This document shows positions 8,649 through 16,712 of a stretch of 64,000 nucleotides of DNA, piece after piece. How positions within the stretch are numbered: the first letter of the stretch is position 1; every line of letters begins with the position of its first letter. The translations under genes and the position numbers were made by a program. Source of the DNA: an uncultured Clostridia bacterium (GTDB lineage: Bacteria > Bacillota > Clostridia > TANB77 > CAG-508); the NCBI GenBank assembly GCA_934153805.1, contig CAKPFO010000004.1, positions 4,303 through 68,302 of the forward strand, read 5' to 3'. The notes beneath the pieces are model-generated. The model made no database searches and was not told the origin of the DNA. It saw only the letters and a list, made by a program, of their open reading frames with translations.

Positions 8649-9456
8649 ATGAAAAAATATTATTATATATTGGAATTAATTGTTACATTAGTTTTTACTA
8701 TAAGTGTAATAAGTTTAAATAGTAATTATGATGCAGTTCAAACAAGTGGGACAATAGCTACGTTAAGTACTAAAAAAATAGAATGGGGTATTAAAAGAAA
8801 TAATAATCATGAACAGCCAGATTTAGGAACTGTAAATAAAAAAATTATAGATGAAGCTAAAGGAATAGCAATGGGAAATAAAGAATCAAAAAAAGTATAT
8901 TTAACTTTTGATGAAGGTTACGAAGCAGGTTATACAGAAAAAATTTTAGAAGTGCTTAAACAAAATGATGTTAAAGCATGTTTTTTTGTAACTGCGCACT
9001 ATGTAAATACTAGTTCAGATTTAGTACAAAAAATGATAGATGATGGTCATACAATAGGAAATCACACAGTAAATCATAAAAGTATGCCAAGTTTAACGAC
9101 TGAGCAAATTAAAGATGAGGTTATGAAATTACATACAGGTGTATATGAAAAATTTGGATATGAAATGAAATATATACGTCCACCTAAGGGAGAATATAGC
9201 GAGCAAAGTGTAGCATATTGCAATAGTCTTCGGTTATACAACAGTAATGTGGTCTTTTGCATATGATGATTGGGATGAAAACAAGCAAGGGAGAGAGGAA
9301 TATGCTAAAAAGAAAATTTTAGATAATGTTCATAATGGAGATGTAATGCTGCTTCATGGAAATTCTAAGGATAATACAAATGTGTTGGATTTTTGTATTA
9401 AGCAGATTAAAGAGATGGAATATACTTTTGCTAGTTTAGATGAATTTGAACGTTAA
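8649..9456 (+). CDS. pdaA: PdaA-type polysaccharide deacetylase, interrupted by a +1 frameshift at CGG
   Basis: Peptidoglycan deacetylase of the PdaA family, needed for muramic-delta-lactam in spore cortex. A signal anchor (residues 5-23) is followed by the NodB fold: VYLTFDEGYEAGYT, the metal-site motif GNHTVNHKS and RPPKGEYSE. The frame breaks after NSL at an in-frame CGG (9231-9233) and the zero frame stops at 9266. If the C at 9231 is skipped, reading continues GYTTVMWSFAYDDWDENKQG to the stop at 9456, exactly as the family expects (about 268 residues). No other damage is seen. The break is therefore either translated by +1 frameshifting or a very recent one-base insertion. It shares its CGG context with four other genes here. 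Confidence 0.9.
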
Positions 9457-9474
9457 TGAAATCGAAAGCTAATA

Positions 9475-9677
9475 GGCAAATCTATAATTTTATAATACAT
9501 TTTTTGTCTCCTCGTTCGAGCTAAATTATCTAGAAATTCTAATATAAATTTGACGGGACCCTTTCATTTTTTTAGTCAAAAAATGAACATTCCCCGTAAA
9601 ATTTATATAAGAATTGCTACAATAATTTCCTCTCAATATGTCGACTGCAAAATATATTATAAAATTATAGATTTGCC
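9475..9677. repeat. Dispersed hairpin element, copy A
   Basis: This copy shares a core of roughly 150 bases with a second copy at 57466-57661 (GTCTCCTCG...GAGCTAAATTATCTAGAAATTC...ACGGGACCC...CCCCGTAAAATTTATATAAGAATTGCTAC...GTCGACTGCAAAATA). Inside the core, TAATATAAATTT..CGGG pairs with CCCCGTAAAATTTATATAA. The core is bracketed by a perfect 23-base inverted repeat (9475-9497 and 9655-9677) whose sequence is unrelated to the arms of the other copy. The whole can fold into one long branched hairpin. It lies between pdaA and yqfC. Confidence 0.85.
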
Positions 9678-9728
9678 AAGAAATTACAAATGTGAAAACT
9701 ATACCAATTGAAAGGAATGTGAAATTTT

Positions 9729-10028
9729 GTGAGAAGAAATAGAAAAGTAAAAAAGCAAAATAGATTTGAAGAACTTTTAGAAATTCCAAAAGAGCTATCG
9801 TCCAATGAACCAAGAATAACAATAGCCGGATTTAATGAAATGCTAATTGAAAACTATAAAGGAATATTAGAATACCAAGAATTTTTTATACGAATAAATA
9901 CATATACAGGAATTATAAATATAAATGGATTTAATTTAAGTTTAACAGAAATGACGTTGGATGATGTAGTGGTACGAGGAAAAATTGATAGCATAGACTT
10001 TGAGGCACTAGAAGATGTTAATAGCTAG
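9729..10028 (+). CDS. yqfC: Sporulation protein YqfC
   Basis: A 99-residue protein of the YqfC/YabP-like family, expressed in the mother cell during sporulation in Bacillus. It begins at GTG (9729), preceded by AAAGGA; an ATG twelve bases earlier is followed at once by TGA. The segment RITIAGFNEMLIENYKGILEY and the later FNLSLTEMTLDDVVVRGKI fit the family. The gene immediately precedes yqfD, the usual partner. Confidence 0.85.
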   Translation: MRRNRKVKKQNRFEELLEIPKELSSNEPRITIAGFNEMLIENYKGILEYQEFFIRINTYTGIININGFNLSLTEMTLDDVVVRGKIDSIDFEALEDVNS

Positions 10029-10051
10029 TAAAAATGACTGGAGGGATAAAT

Positions 10052-11237
10052 TTGTATATAGAAATAATGCTAAATTACATATTAGGATACTTAGAAATTG
10101 AAGTTGAGGGGTATTTTGTAGAAAGATTTATAAATATATGTTTAGCAAAAAAAATATTACTTTGGAATATAAAAAGAAGCAGAGCAACACTTATAGATGC
10201 TAACATAGGTATAAGAAATTTTAGAAAGATTAGAAAAATTGCAAAAGACACAAAGTGCAGAGTAAAAATAAAAAGAAAAAAAGGTATTCCTTTCATCTTT
10301 AATAAATACAAAAAGAGAAAGATTTTTTTTGTAATACTATTACTCATAACAGTAGGCATTATTTCATTATCTAATTTTGTATGGAATATAGAAATTATAG
10401 GGAATGATAAGATATCAAAGGAAGAATTGATGGAAAGTTTAAAAAGTGAAGGCTTAAAACTAGGAACTAAAAAGAAAGATGTAAACACAAAACAAATCAT
10501 TAGCAAAATGAGGCTAGATAGAAACGACTTGGCATGGATTGGAATAGAAATAAAAGGAACAAATGCAATTGTAAAAGTAGTAGAAGCTGACCAAAAACCG
10601 GATATTGTAAATGAAGATGACTACTGTAATATAGTTGCAACAAAACCACGGAATAATAACCAAAATAAATGCGCAAAACGGTACTGCCCTAGTAAAAGAA
10701 GGAGATACTATAAAAAAAGGAGATATACTAGTAGGTGGGTGGCTAGAAGGAAAATATACAGGAATAAGATATGTACATGCAAATGGGGCAGTTACAGCAA
10801 AAGTATGGTATACCAATAAGCAAAAAGTAGAATTAAAACAGACAAAAATAACAAGAACACAAAACAGCGAAAACAAGTATTCCGTAAATGTAAATAATTT
10901 TCAAATAAATTTTTATAAAACTCTTTCAAAATTTGAAAAATATGATACAATAGAGGAAATTAAAAAATTTAAATTATTTTCGGAATTTTATTTGCCAATA
11001 GAATTTATAAAAAAGACCAGTTATGAGGTAAAAGAAGAAAAAGTAGAATACTCGCAAGAAGAGGCTAAAAACATAGCTGTTAAGCAGGCTAAAGAAGCTT
11101 TAGATAGTCAAATAGAAAACAAAGAAAATATTTTAAATACATATATAAACTACAACGAAAATGAACAATATATAGAAGTAGAACTTATATATGAGGTGCT
11201 AGAAGAAATAGGGACAAAAGAAAAAATAGTGTTTTGA
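10052..11237 (+). CDS. yqfD: Sporulation protein YqfD, interrupted by a +1 frameshift at CGG
   Basis: Integral membrane sporulation protein of about 394 residues. A cytoplasmic N-terminal region (GYLEIEVEGYFVERFINICL) leads to one membrane segment (FFVILLLITVGIISLSNFVW), then a large extracytoplasmic part. The likely start is TTG at 10052, seven bases after GGAGGG; an ATG at 10034 lies before that site. The frame breaks at an in-frame CGG (10649-10651) after NIVATKP. Skipping the C gives GIITKINAQNGTALVKEGDT, the typical YqfD continuation, to the stop at 11237. The zero frame runs on to 10819 with no family resemblance. Apart from this site both halves are intact. Confidence 0.9.
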
Positions 11238-11250
11238 AAGGATTGATAAC

Positions 11251-12450
11251 ATGGAAGAAAGAAGCCTAAGAGTTTACGCAGACAAAACATTTTTTACAAA
11301 AATAACAAATACTTTAACAAAAATGTTAGTTCCAACAAAAATAGGAATAAATGGAATGATAATTTCAATGAAAAGAAATAACATTTTAAAAAGTTACGAA
11401 GCTTTTATAGAAAGTACTAACGAAGAAAATGCAGAGAAAAAGCAAATGATAAGTAAAAAATACGAAGATGCATATAGCCTATATTTAGAGGCTATAGACA
11501 AACACATAATGGACTCAATATATAAAAAAGTAAAAAATGATACAGCATCAGATTTTGAAAAAGATGCATTATCAAGATATTATGATGTAATAAGAATAAA
11601 AGACACAGAATATTTAGAGTACAAATATAGAAAGCAACAATATCTTTTAAATTTAGATTACAGAACTATAGAAGAGTTAAACAAGCCAAAATTAATGGAA
11701 AGATACAAAGAATTTTATATTTCTAAAATGGATACTTTATATAAAGGATTATTAAAACATTTATCTGTAAGACTAGCAGATAATATGACAGAGAAAGAAA
11801 GAGATATAATATATGAAAAAATCTTTTCAACTTTAGAGGAATATATAACATCAATATTACCAATAAAAATGGATGGCAACGATACATACAAAGGAATAGT
11901 AGAAGAATATAGCAGATTTGAAAACTATACAGTAGGCAAGTTAGATCAAAATGAAGGAATAGAAAAGAAAATGGTACTATTAGCACTTAGCAGAAAACTA
12001 TTTGTACACAGCTTACCACTAATAGTTGCAGAACAATGCTATGTAAAACTATTAAAAGATGTTAGAAGCTTAATAGTAGATACAAAAATGGCTAGAAAAA
12101 GAGAAAAAGCATATTCTTTATTAATAAAATTAATAGAAGAATACAATGTAAAATTGCTTTCAACAAAAATATATTGGGAAAGACCAACACAAAGAGAAAA
12201 ATACAAAGAGTTTTGGGCTAAATATAATAAGATAGAAAAAATAGAAAATAAAGAAGAACAAATGAAACAAAAAGAAATTTTATTTGTAACTAGTGATTTG
12301 AAAGAAGTATGCCAAAACGAAAATAAATATTATAAGATTATAAAATTTTATAAAGATAGATTAACAACATTAGGAGCAATGAAAGCGTTAAAAAATACAT
12401 GTATATCGCAAGGACAATATACTGGAAAGGAAGTTCTATGCAAAATATAG
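11251..12450 (+). CDS. Conserved-looking protein of unknown function in the yqf/ybeY cluster
   Basis: A 399-residue, highly charged, mostly helical protein without signal peptide or clear membrane segment. I do not recognise its family. It starts at ATG 11251 with AAAGGATTG upstream, 13 bases after yqfD, and its end overlaps the start of ybeY. In many Firmicutes this slot between yqfD and ybeY holds phoH and yqfF; neither is present here. The position suggests co-transcription and a role near sporulation or rRNA maturation, which is inference only. Confidence 0.7.
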   Translation: MEERSLRVYADKTFFTKITNTLTKMLVPTKIGINGMIISMKRNNILKSYEAFIESTNEENAEKKQMISKKYEDAYSLYLEAIDKHIMDSIYKKVKNDTASDFEKDALSRYYDVIRIKDTEYLEYKYRKQQYLLNLDYRTIEELNKPKLMERYKEFYISKMDTLYKGLLKHLSVRLADNMTEKERDIIYEKIFSTLEEYITSILPIKMDGNDTYKGIVEEYSRFENYTVGKLDQNEGIEKKMVLLALSRKLFVHSLPLIVAEQCYVKLLKDVRSLIVDTKMARKREKAYSLLIKLIEEYNVKLLSTKIYWERPTQREKYKEFWAKYNKIEKIENKEEQMKQKEILFVTSDLKEVCQNENKYYKIIKFYKDRLTTLGAMKALKNTCISQGQYTGKEVLCKI

Positions 12451-12923
12451 TAGCTATACATTTTTTAAATATAGAAGAAAATGAAAAATATGAACAAAAA
12501 ATAGTAGAAGTATTAAATAAATGCTTTGAAGAAGAAAAATTAGAAAAATTAAATTTATACATAAGTGTTACATTAACAACACCGGAAGAAATAAGAAAGC
12601 TGAACGCAGAATACAGAAATATAGATAAGGAAACGGACGTGCTTTCTTTTCCTATGTTTGAAAAAAGCGAAATAGATGAAATTGTAAAAAAGCAAATAAA
12701 AAGTCCAGTAGAAGAAACAATAGGAGATATAGTAATATCAATACAAAGGGTACAAGAACAAGCAGTAGAATATGGACATTCATTTGAAAGAGAATTATCA
12801 TATATGTTAGTTCACGGTTTTTATCACTTAATGGGATATGACCATATAGAAGAAGAGGACAAGAAGCGTATGAGACCAAAGGAAGAGAAGATTTTGAATG
12901 AATTAAAAATATTAAGAAACTAA
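12438..12923 (+). CDS. ybeY: Endoribonuclease YbeY
   Basis: Metal-dependent RNase for 16S rRNA 3'-end maturation and ribosome quality control. The zinc motif HGFYHLMGYDH (H-x3-H-x5-H) is near the C-terminus and is preceded by the family segment NAEYRNIDKETDVLSFPM. The start is placed at the ATG at 12438, which has GGAAAGGAAG upstream; an in-frame ATG at 12399 lies deep inside the preceding gene. It overlaps the 399-residue gene by 13 bases, indicating translational coupling. Confidence 0.95.
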   Translation: MQNIVAIHFLNIEENEKYEQKIVEVLNKCFEEEKLEKLNLYISVTLTTPEEIRKLNAEYRNIDKETDVLSFPMFEKSEIDEIVKKQIKSPVEETIGDIVISIQRVQEQAVEYGHSFERELSYMLVHGFYHLMGYDHIEEEDKKRMRPKEEKILNELKILRN

Positions 12924-12924
12924 A

Positions 12925-13013
12925 AGGGACGCCCCTTTTTCGAAAAAATTTTATTTTAGGGACGGCCCTTTTTCGAAAAAAATTGCTAAAAGGGACACTC
13001 CTTTTAACAAGAA
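12925..13013. repeat. Tandem GGGACG(C)CCCTTTTTCG repeat cluster
   Basis: Three imperfect units of the form AGGGACG-CCCCTTTTTCGAAAAA follow the ybeY stop codon. The same unit recurs after smc at 20268-20356, so this is a dispersed intergenic repeat family. The A/T tracts could also help termination. Confidence 0.75.
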
Positions 13014-13050
13014 AAAGGTTTATAAAAAATAAAAGAAGGTGTAAATTAAA

Positions 13051-14139
13051 ATGAAATCAAATGGTGTAAAAGTTTTAATAATTTTATTAGTAATAGTAAT
13101 ACTAGTGGCAGGAGGTTTACTAGTAGCAAAATATTTGAAAGATGGTAATTTAATTGTAGCAAATGCTCAAAAGGATACAGCAAATACTGAAAAAGACGAG
13201 GGTAGCAAAGTAGTAGAAATAAAAGAACCACAAATATTTAAAGGAACGGATAGACCTATAGCAGTAATGATAGACAATCACAAAGCTGCAATGCCACAAG
13301 CAAATTTAGATAAAGCATACATAGTATACGAGATAATAGTTGAAGGTGGAGAAACAAGATTAATGGCATTATATAAAGGACAAGACCTAGACAAAATAGG
13401 ACCAGTAAGAAGTTCAAGACATTATTTCTTAGACTATGCACTAGAAAATGATGCGATATATGTACATTTTGGATGGAGCCCACAAGCTAAAAATGACATT
13501 ACAAAATTAGGAGTAAATAATATAAACGGTATTTCAGAAAGTTCAACATCATTCTGGAGAGTTAGTGACAAGTATGCTCCACACAATGCTGTAACAAGTA
13601 CTAAAAAGATACTAGAAATAGCAAAAAGAAAAGAATATAGAACAACATCAACAGAAAAAAGTGTATTAAATTATGTAGTAGATCCAGTAGAATTACAAAG
13701 TGATATAGATGCGCAAAAAGTTACAATCCCATATTCAACAAGTAACACAGTAACATATGAATATGATAAAGACACAAAGAGATATGTTCGTTATTCTAGA
13801 GGAACTAAACAAGTAGACTGGGACACAGCAGAAACAGTAACAACAAAAAATATTATAGTTGTAAAAGCTAAAAATACAACATTAGATGATGGAGAAAATA
13901 AAGGAAGACAAACATTAGATAATGTAAAAACATTAAAAGGATATTACATAACAGAGGGAAAAGCAATAGAGATAACAGCAGAAAAGACAACAAGAAGCGG
14001 AAAAACAATATACAAAAATGCAAATGGAGACGAAATAGAAGTAAATGATGGAAACACATTTATACAAATATGCCCACTAGACTCTAACATAACATTTACA
14101 CCAGGAAAAGCACAAGTAAGTACAAATATAGTAGAATAA
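13051..14139 (+). CDS. DUF3048 (YerB-like) surface protein
   Basis: A 362-residue protein with an N-terminal membrane anchor (residues 6-28). The DUF3048 signature follows: RPIAVMIDNHKAAMPQ, IVYEIIVEGGETRLMALYKG, IGPVRSSRHYFLDYALENDA. The C-terminal part contains a second family domain ending KAQVSTNIVE. B. subtilis YerB is a lipoprotein; no lipobox cysteine is seen here, so the protein is probably anchored by its helix. Function is unknown. AAGAAGG precedes the ATG at a spacing of eleven. Confidence 0.9.
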   Translation: MKSNGVKVLIILLVIVILVAGGLLVAKYLKDGNLIVANAQKDTANTEKDEGSKVVEIKEPQIFKGTDRPIAVMIDNHKAAMPQANLDKAYIVYEIIVEGGETRLMALYKGQDLDKIGPVRSSRHYFLDYALENDAIYVHFGWSPQAKNDITKLGVNNINGISESSTSFWRVSDKYAPHNAVTSTKKILEIAKRKEYRTTSTEKSVLNYVVDPVELQSDIDAQKVTIPYSTSNTVTYEYDKDTKRYVRYSRGTKQVDWDTAETVTTKNIIVVKAKNTTLDDGENKGRQTLDNVKTLKGYYITEGKAIEITAEKTTRSGKTIYKNANGDEIEVNDGNTFIQICPLDSNITFTPGKAQVSTNIVE

Positions 14140-14246
14140 TAAAAAGGTTGTATAATGTATAACGCAACATCAAATGCAGTACTACAAGCAATCTGTATAA
14201 AAAGTATTAAAAAACTATACTATTGATATAAAATTAATAAAAAATA

Positions 14247-14298
14247 GAAAATGTGAAACAAGATTAGTGAAATAGACTAAAAATGTTTCGCATTTTTA
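14247..14298 (+). terminator. Probable terminator after the DUF3048 gene
   Basis: AAAATGTGAAACA pairs with TGTTTCGCATTTT, followed by T-rich sequence. The rest of the 14140-14446 gap holds a 33-codon ATG frame (14328-14429) without a ribosome binding site, which I do not count as a gene. Confidence 0.55.
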
Positions 14299-14446
14299 AT
14301 TTATATGATACAATGTTTGTTAATATTATGATGGGGATTGAATTTAATGAAATCGAAAAAGATGCAATAACTGGATTGAGAAAAATGAAACATTTGCATA
14401 TATATAATGCTATAGCAAAGAAAAAATAATGAAAGGAGAGAATAAA

Positions 14447-14920
14447 ATGGATTTGACTTTAGATGTTGAAGAGTATAAACTAAATATAAGAGCTGGAGGA
14501 ATAATTATACATAATAATAAAGTATTGGCTCATAGAAATATACACAAAGATCATTATTGTTTGCCAGGGGGCAGAGTAGAAATAGGAGAGAGTTCAGAAA
14601 AAACTATAAAAAGAGAAATAAAAGAGGAATTGGGAAAACAAATAGAGATAATAGGATATGTAGCAACAATTGAAAATTTTTTTGAAATGGAAAATAAAAA
14701 ATATCATGAAATATATTTTTTACATAGAATAGAGTTTGAAAATGAAGAAGACAAGAAAATAGATTATACTGTTCACAATGTAGAAGGAAAGGAATATCTA
14801 CAATATGAATGGTTAGACTTAGATAGAATAGAAGAATATAATGTTTTACCAAAATGTGTAAAGCAGATACTAAAAGAAAATCGATTTCCAACACATAAAG
14901 TTAATGATGATTTGAATTAA
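14447..14920 (+). CDS. Nudix hydrolase
   Basis: Hydrolyses a nucleoside-diphosphate-linked substrate that cannot be told from sequence. The Nudix box is complete: GGRVEIGESSEKTIKREIKEELG, with the REIKEE metal-binding core. At 157 residues it is a single-domain enzyme. The start at 14447 has AAAGGAGAG upstream; the ATG at 14429 contains that site and is rejected. A GNAT gene follows 24 bases downstream. Confidence 0.92.
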   Translation: MDLTLDVEEYKLNIRAGGIIIHNNKVLAHRNIHKDHYCLPGGRVEIGESSEKTIKREIKEELGKQIEIIGYVATIENFFEMENKKYHEIYFLHRIEFENEEDKKIDYTVHNVEGKEYLQYEWLDLDRIEEYNVLPKCVKQILKENRFPTHKVNDDLN

Positions 14921-14944
14921 AGTATAGTTATAAATGGAGATAAT

Positions 14945-15409
14945 ATGTTAAAAATATATAATTTAAAAGATAAACAAGAGTATATCAAAGAAATTGCAAT
15001 ACTAACTCAAAGAGAATGGGGAAAAAGGAATTTGTCTTCAAATGAATTTGAAAATAAGATTATAAAGAAAATAAATAAAATAAGAAGACTATTTGATGAT
15101 AAATATTATTGCAAGTTAATATTATTAGATGATAACAATCTAGTAGGTTTTATATCTATATTTCCAAAAGATGGAGATGAAAGAAAAGATTTATCACCAT
15201 GGTATGCAACGATGTATATTAAAGAAAATTATAGAGGAAAAGGGTATTCAAAAATACTGAACAGTGCAATTTTGAAAGAAGCTAGAAAAAGAAATATAGA
15301 AAAATTATATTTGAAAACAGAATTAGAAAATTATTATGAAAAGTTTGGAGCTAAATATTTAGAAAATTTAAATGAAAAAGAGAAGCTATATTGCTTTGAC
15401 CTAACATAA
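14945..15409 (+). CDS. GNAT-family N-acetyltransferase
   Basis: A 154-residue acetyltransferase. The acetyl-CoA pyrophosphate-binding motif appears as NYRGKGYSKIL (R/Q-x-x-G-x-G/A), preceded by strand beta4 (WYATMYI). The C-terminal strand EKFGAKYLENL is typical of GNAT folds. It is preceded by ATGGAGAT and probably transcribed with the Nudix gene. The substrate is unknown. Confidence 0.88.
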   Translation: MLKIYNLKDKQEYIKEIAILTQREWGKRNLSSNEFENKIIKKINKIRRLFDDKYYCKLILLDDNNLVGFISIFPKDGDERKDLSPWYATMYIKENYRGKGYSKILNSAILKEARKRNIEKLYLKTELENYYEKFGAKYLENLNEKEKLYCFDLT

Positions 15410-15444
15410 AAGTGCACAACTATATTGAAAAATCGAATAAAACT

Positions 15445-15478
15445 AAAAACACCGCATATATATTTATGGGGTGTTTTT
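15445..15478 (+). terminator. Hairpin with T-run directly before the cwlD start
   Basis: AAAACACC pairs with GGGGTGTTTTT. It looks like the terminator of the Nudix-GNAT operon, yet its 3' arm (GGGGTG) is also the best ribosome binding site for cwlD, five bases before the ATG at 15479. Confidence 0.65.
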
Positions 15479-16190
15479 ATGATAGTAATGAGTAGAAAAA
15501 GAATAATGTTATTAACAACAATTGTATTTTTGAGCATTTTTTGCTGTACAATTATTACAGATAAAAAGAGCGATACTGTAGAGACTGTAAGTTTGCCAGT
15601 AACTAATAAAACTATAGTAATAGATGCAGGGCATGGAAAACCAGATGAAGGAGCGCAAAGTAGTACACGGAACTACAGAGGCAGAAACAAATTTGAAAAT
15701 TGCTTTAAAATTGCAAAATCTTTTAGAACAATCAGGCAGTACGGTAGTGCTAACTCGTAGTGACGAAAATGCAATATATGATATAGATAGTAAAACTTTA
15801 AAGCAAAAAAAGATATCAGATATACGAAATAGAGTAAAAATAGGAAACGAAAGTAGTGCTGATATTTTTGTTTCTATACATCTAAATAAAATACCACAAG
15901 AACAATATTGGGGATGGCAGTGCTTTTATAAAGAAGGAAATGAAAGCAGCCAAAAGCTTGCAAAAAGTGTGCAGGAAAATTTAAATGAAGCAATTCAAAA
16001 AGAAAATAAAAGAGTTGCTATGAAATTGGATAATGTGTATATAATAAAACATGTAGAAATTCCAACAACAATAGTAGAATGTGGATTTTTATCTAATCTA
16101 GAAGAAGAAAAGAAACTTTTAGAAGATAGTTATCAAGATAGACTAGCGTGGGGAATATATAATGGAATAATAGATTATTTTTATAATTAG
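15479..16190 (+). CDS. cwlD: CwlD-type N-acetylmuramoyl-L-alanine amidase, interrupted by a +1 frameshift at CGG
   Basis: Zinc amidase that with PdaA makes muramic-delta-lactam in spore cortex. An N-terminal signal anchor is followed by TIVIDAGHGKPDEGAQSS, where the first zinc His lies in AGHG. Skipping the C of an in-frame CGG (15668-15670) continues as TGTTEAETNLKIALKLQNLL, with the second zinc ligand Glu in TEAE. The motif FVSIHLN (third zinc ligand) and the catalytic Glu in TIVECGFLSN follow. Total about 236 residues, the normal length. In the zero frame reading ends at 15760. The break is the same type as in pdaA and yqfD. Confidence 0.92.
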
Positions 16191-16252
16191 AATATATTAG
16201 CAAGTTTTCGTGAAGGAGTAACTAGAAAAAAATAAAAAAATTCAAAAAAGTA

Positions 16253-16281
16253 TTGACTTATGTAAATTAATTTGTTATACT
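16253..16281 (+). promoter_or_regulatory. Sigma-A type promoter upstream of a structured RNA candidate
   Basis: TTGACT (16253-16258), 17 bases, TATACT (16276-16281). Confidence 0.75.
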
Positions 16282-16287
16282 AAGTTT

Positions 16288-16598
16288 AGTTCTCAAATGA
16301 GACTAGTAACTATTAACCACTCATTTATTATGGAGGTACAATGTATGACAAGAGGATCACCAAACAGAGTAGTTAAAAATATTAATGAGAAAAATAATTT
16401 TTTGAGCAGGTAACCGGCAGTCGCAGCTAATGCTGAGGGCGTGAGCAGATGATCGGAGAGTAAAAATGAATCGGTATACGAGCGGATTTACTTAAAACGA
16501 AAACTGAATAAAATAAGAAAAAATCAGAAATCTCTTTAGAGAGGTAAAAAATTGGGGTTATGCGAGGTTCTATAAATTAGAACCTCGCATTTTTTGCG
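16288..16598 (+). ncRNA. Candidate structured RNA of about 310 nt between cwlD and smc
   Basis: The segment has its own promoter and a strong terminator (TGCGAGGTTCTA / TAGAACCTCGCA followed by six T). It is markedly more G/C-rich than the surroundings between 16408 and 16495, with local hairpins such as CAGC-TAAT-GCTG. A 22-codon frame with a good site (GGAGG, ATG 16345, TAA 16411-16413) sits in its 5' part. I do not recognise tmRNA, RNase P, SRP, 6S, T-box or a common riboswitch. A raiA-like RNA is possible but unproven. Confidence 0.5.
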
Positions 16599-16712
16599 TA
16601 ACAATTTTAGAAAAAATGTAGACATCCTAAGAAAAATAATATAAAATAGTTGCTATAGAAAGTAAAATATTATAATAAAACAAACTAAAAAAGTCAATAA
16701 AAGGTGAAAAAA

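Noticed and set aside
9226..9240. Sequencing or assembly error as the explanation of each CGG break
   Set aside because: Not excluded, but a single extra C always placed before GG in five unrelated contexts, outside homopolymers, and never at the many AAC GGA or GAC GGA junctions, is not a usual error pattern. Kept as the main alternative in the first finding.
10649..10651. CGG reassigned to another amino acid or to stop
   Set aside because: Substitution of an amino acid would not cure the frame, and the conserved sequence resumes in the +1 frame, so reassignment alone does not explain the five sites.
14328..14429. 33-codon frame before the Nudix gene
   Set aside because: No ribosome binding site and no recognisable sequence; it probably arises by chance in the leader.
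8649..16190. Simple pseudogene decay of the sporulation region
   Set aside because: Each gene has exactly one lesion, always at CGG, with otherwise intact motifs and normal lengths; ylbJ, yqfC and ybeY are undamaged.
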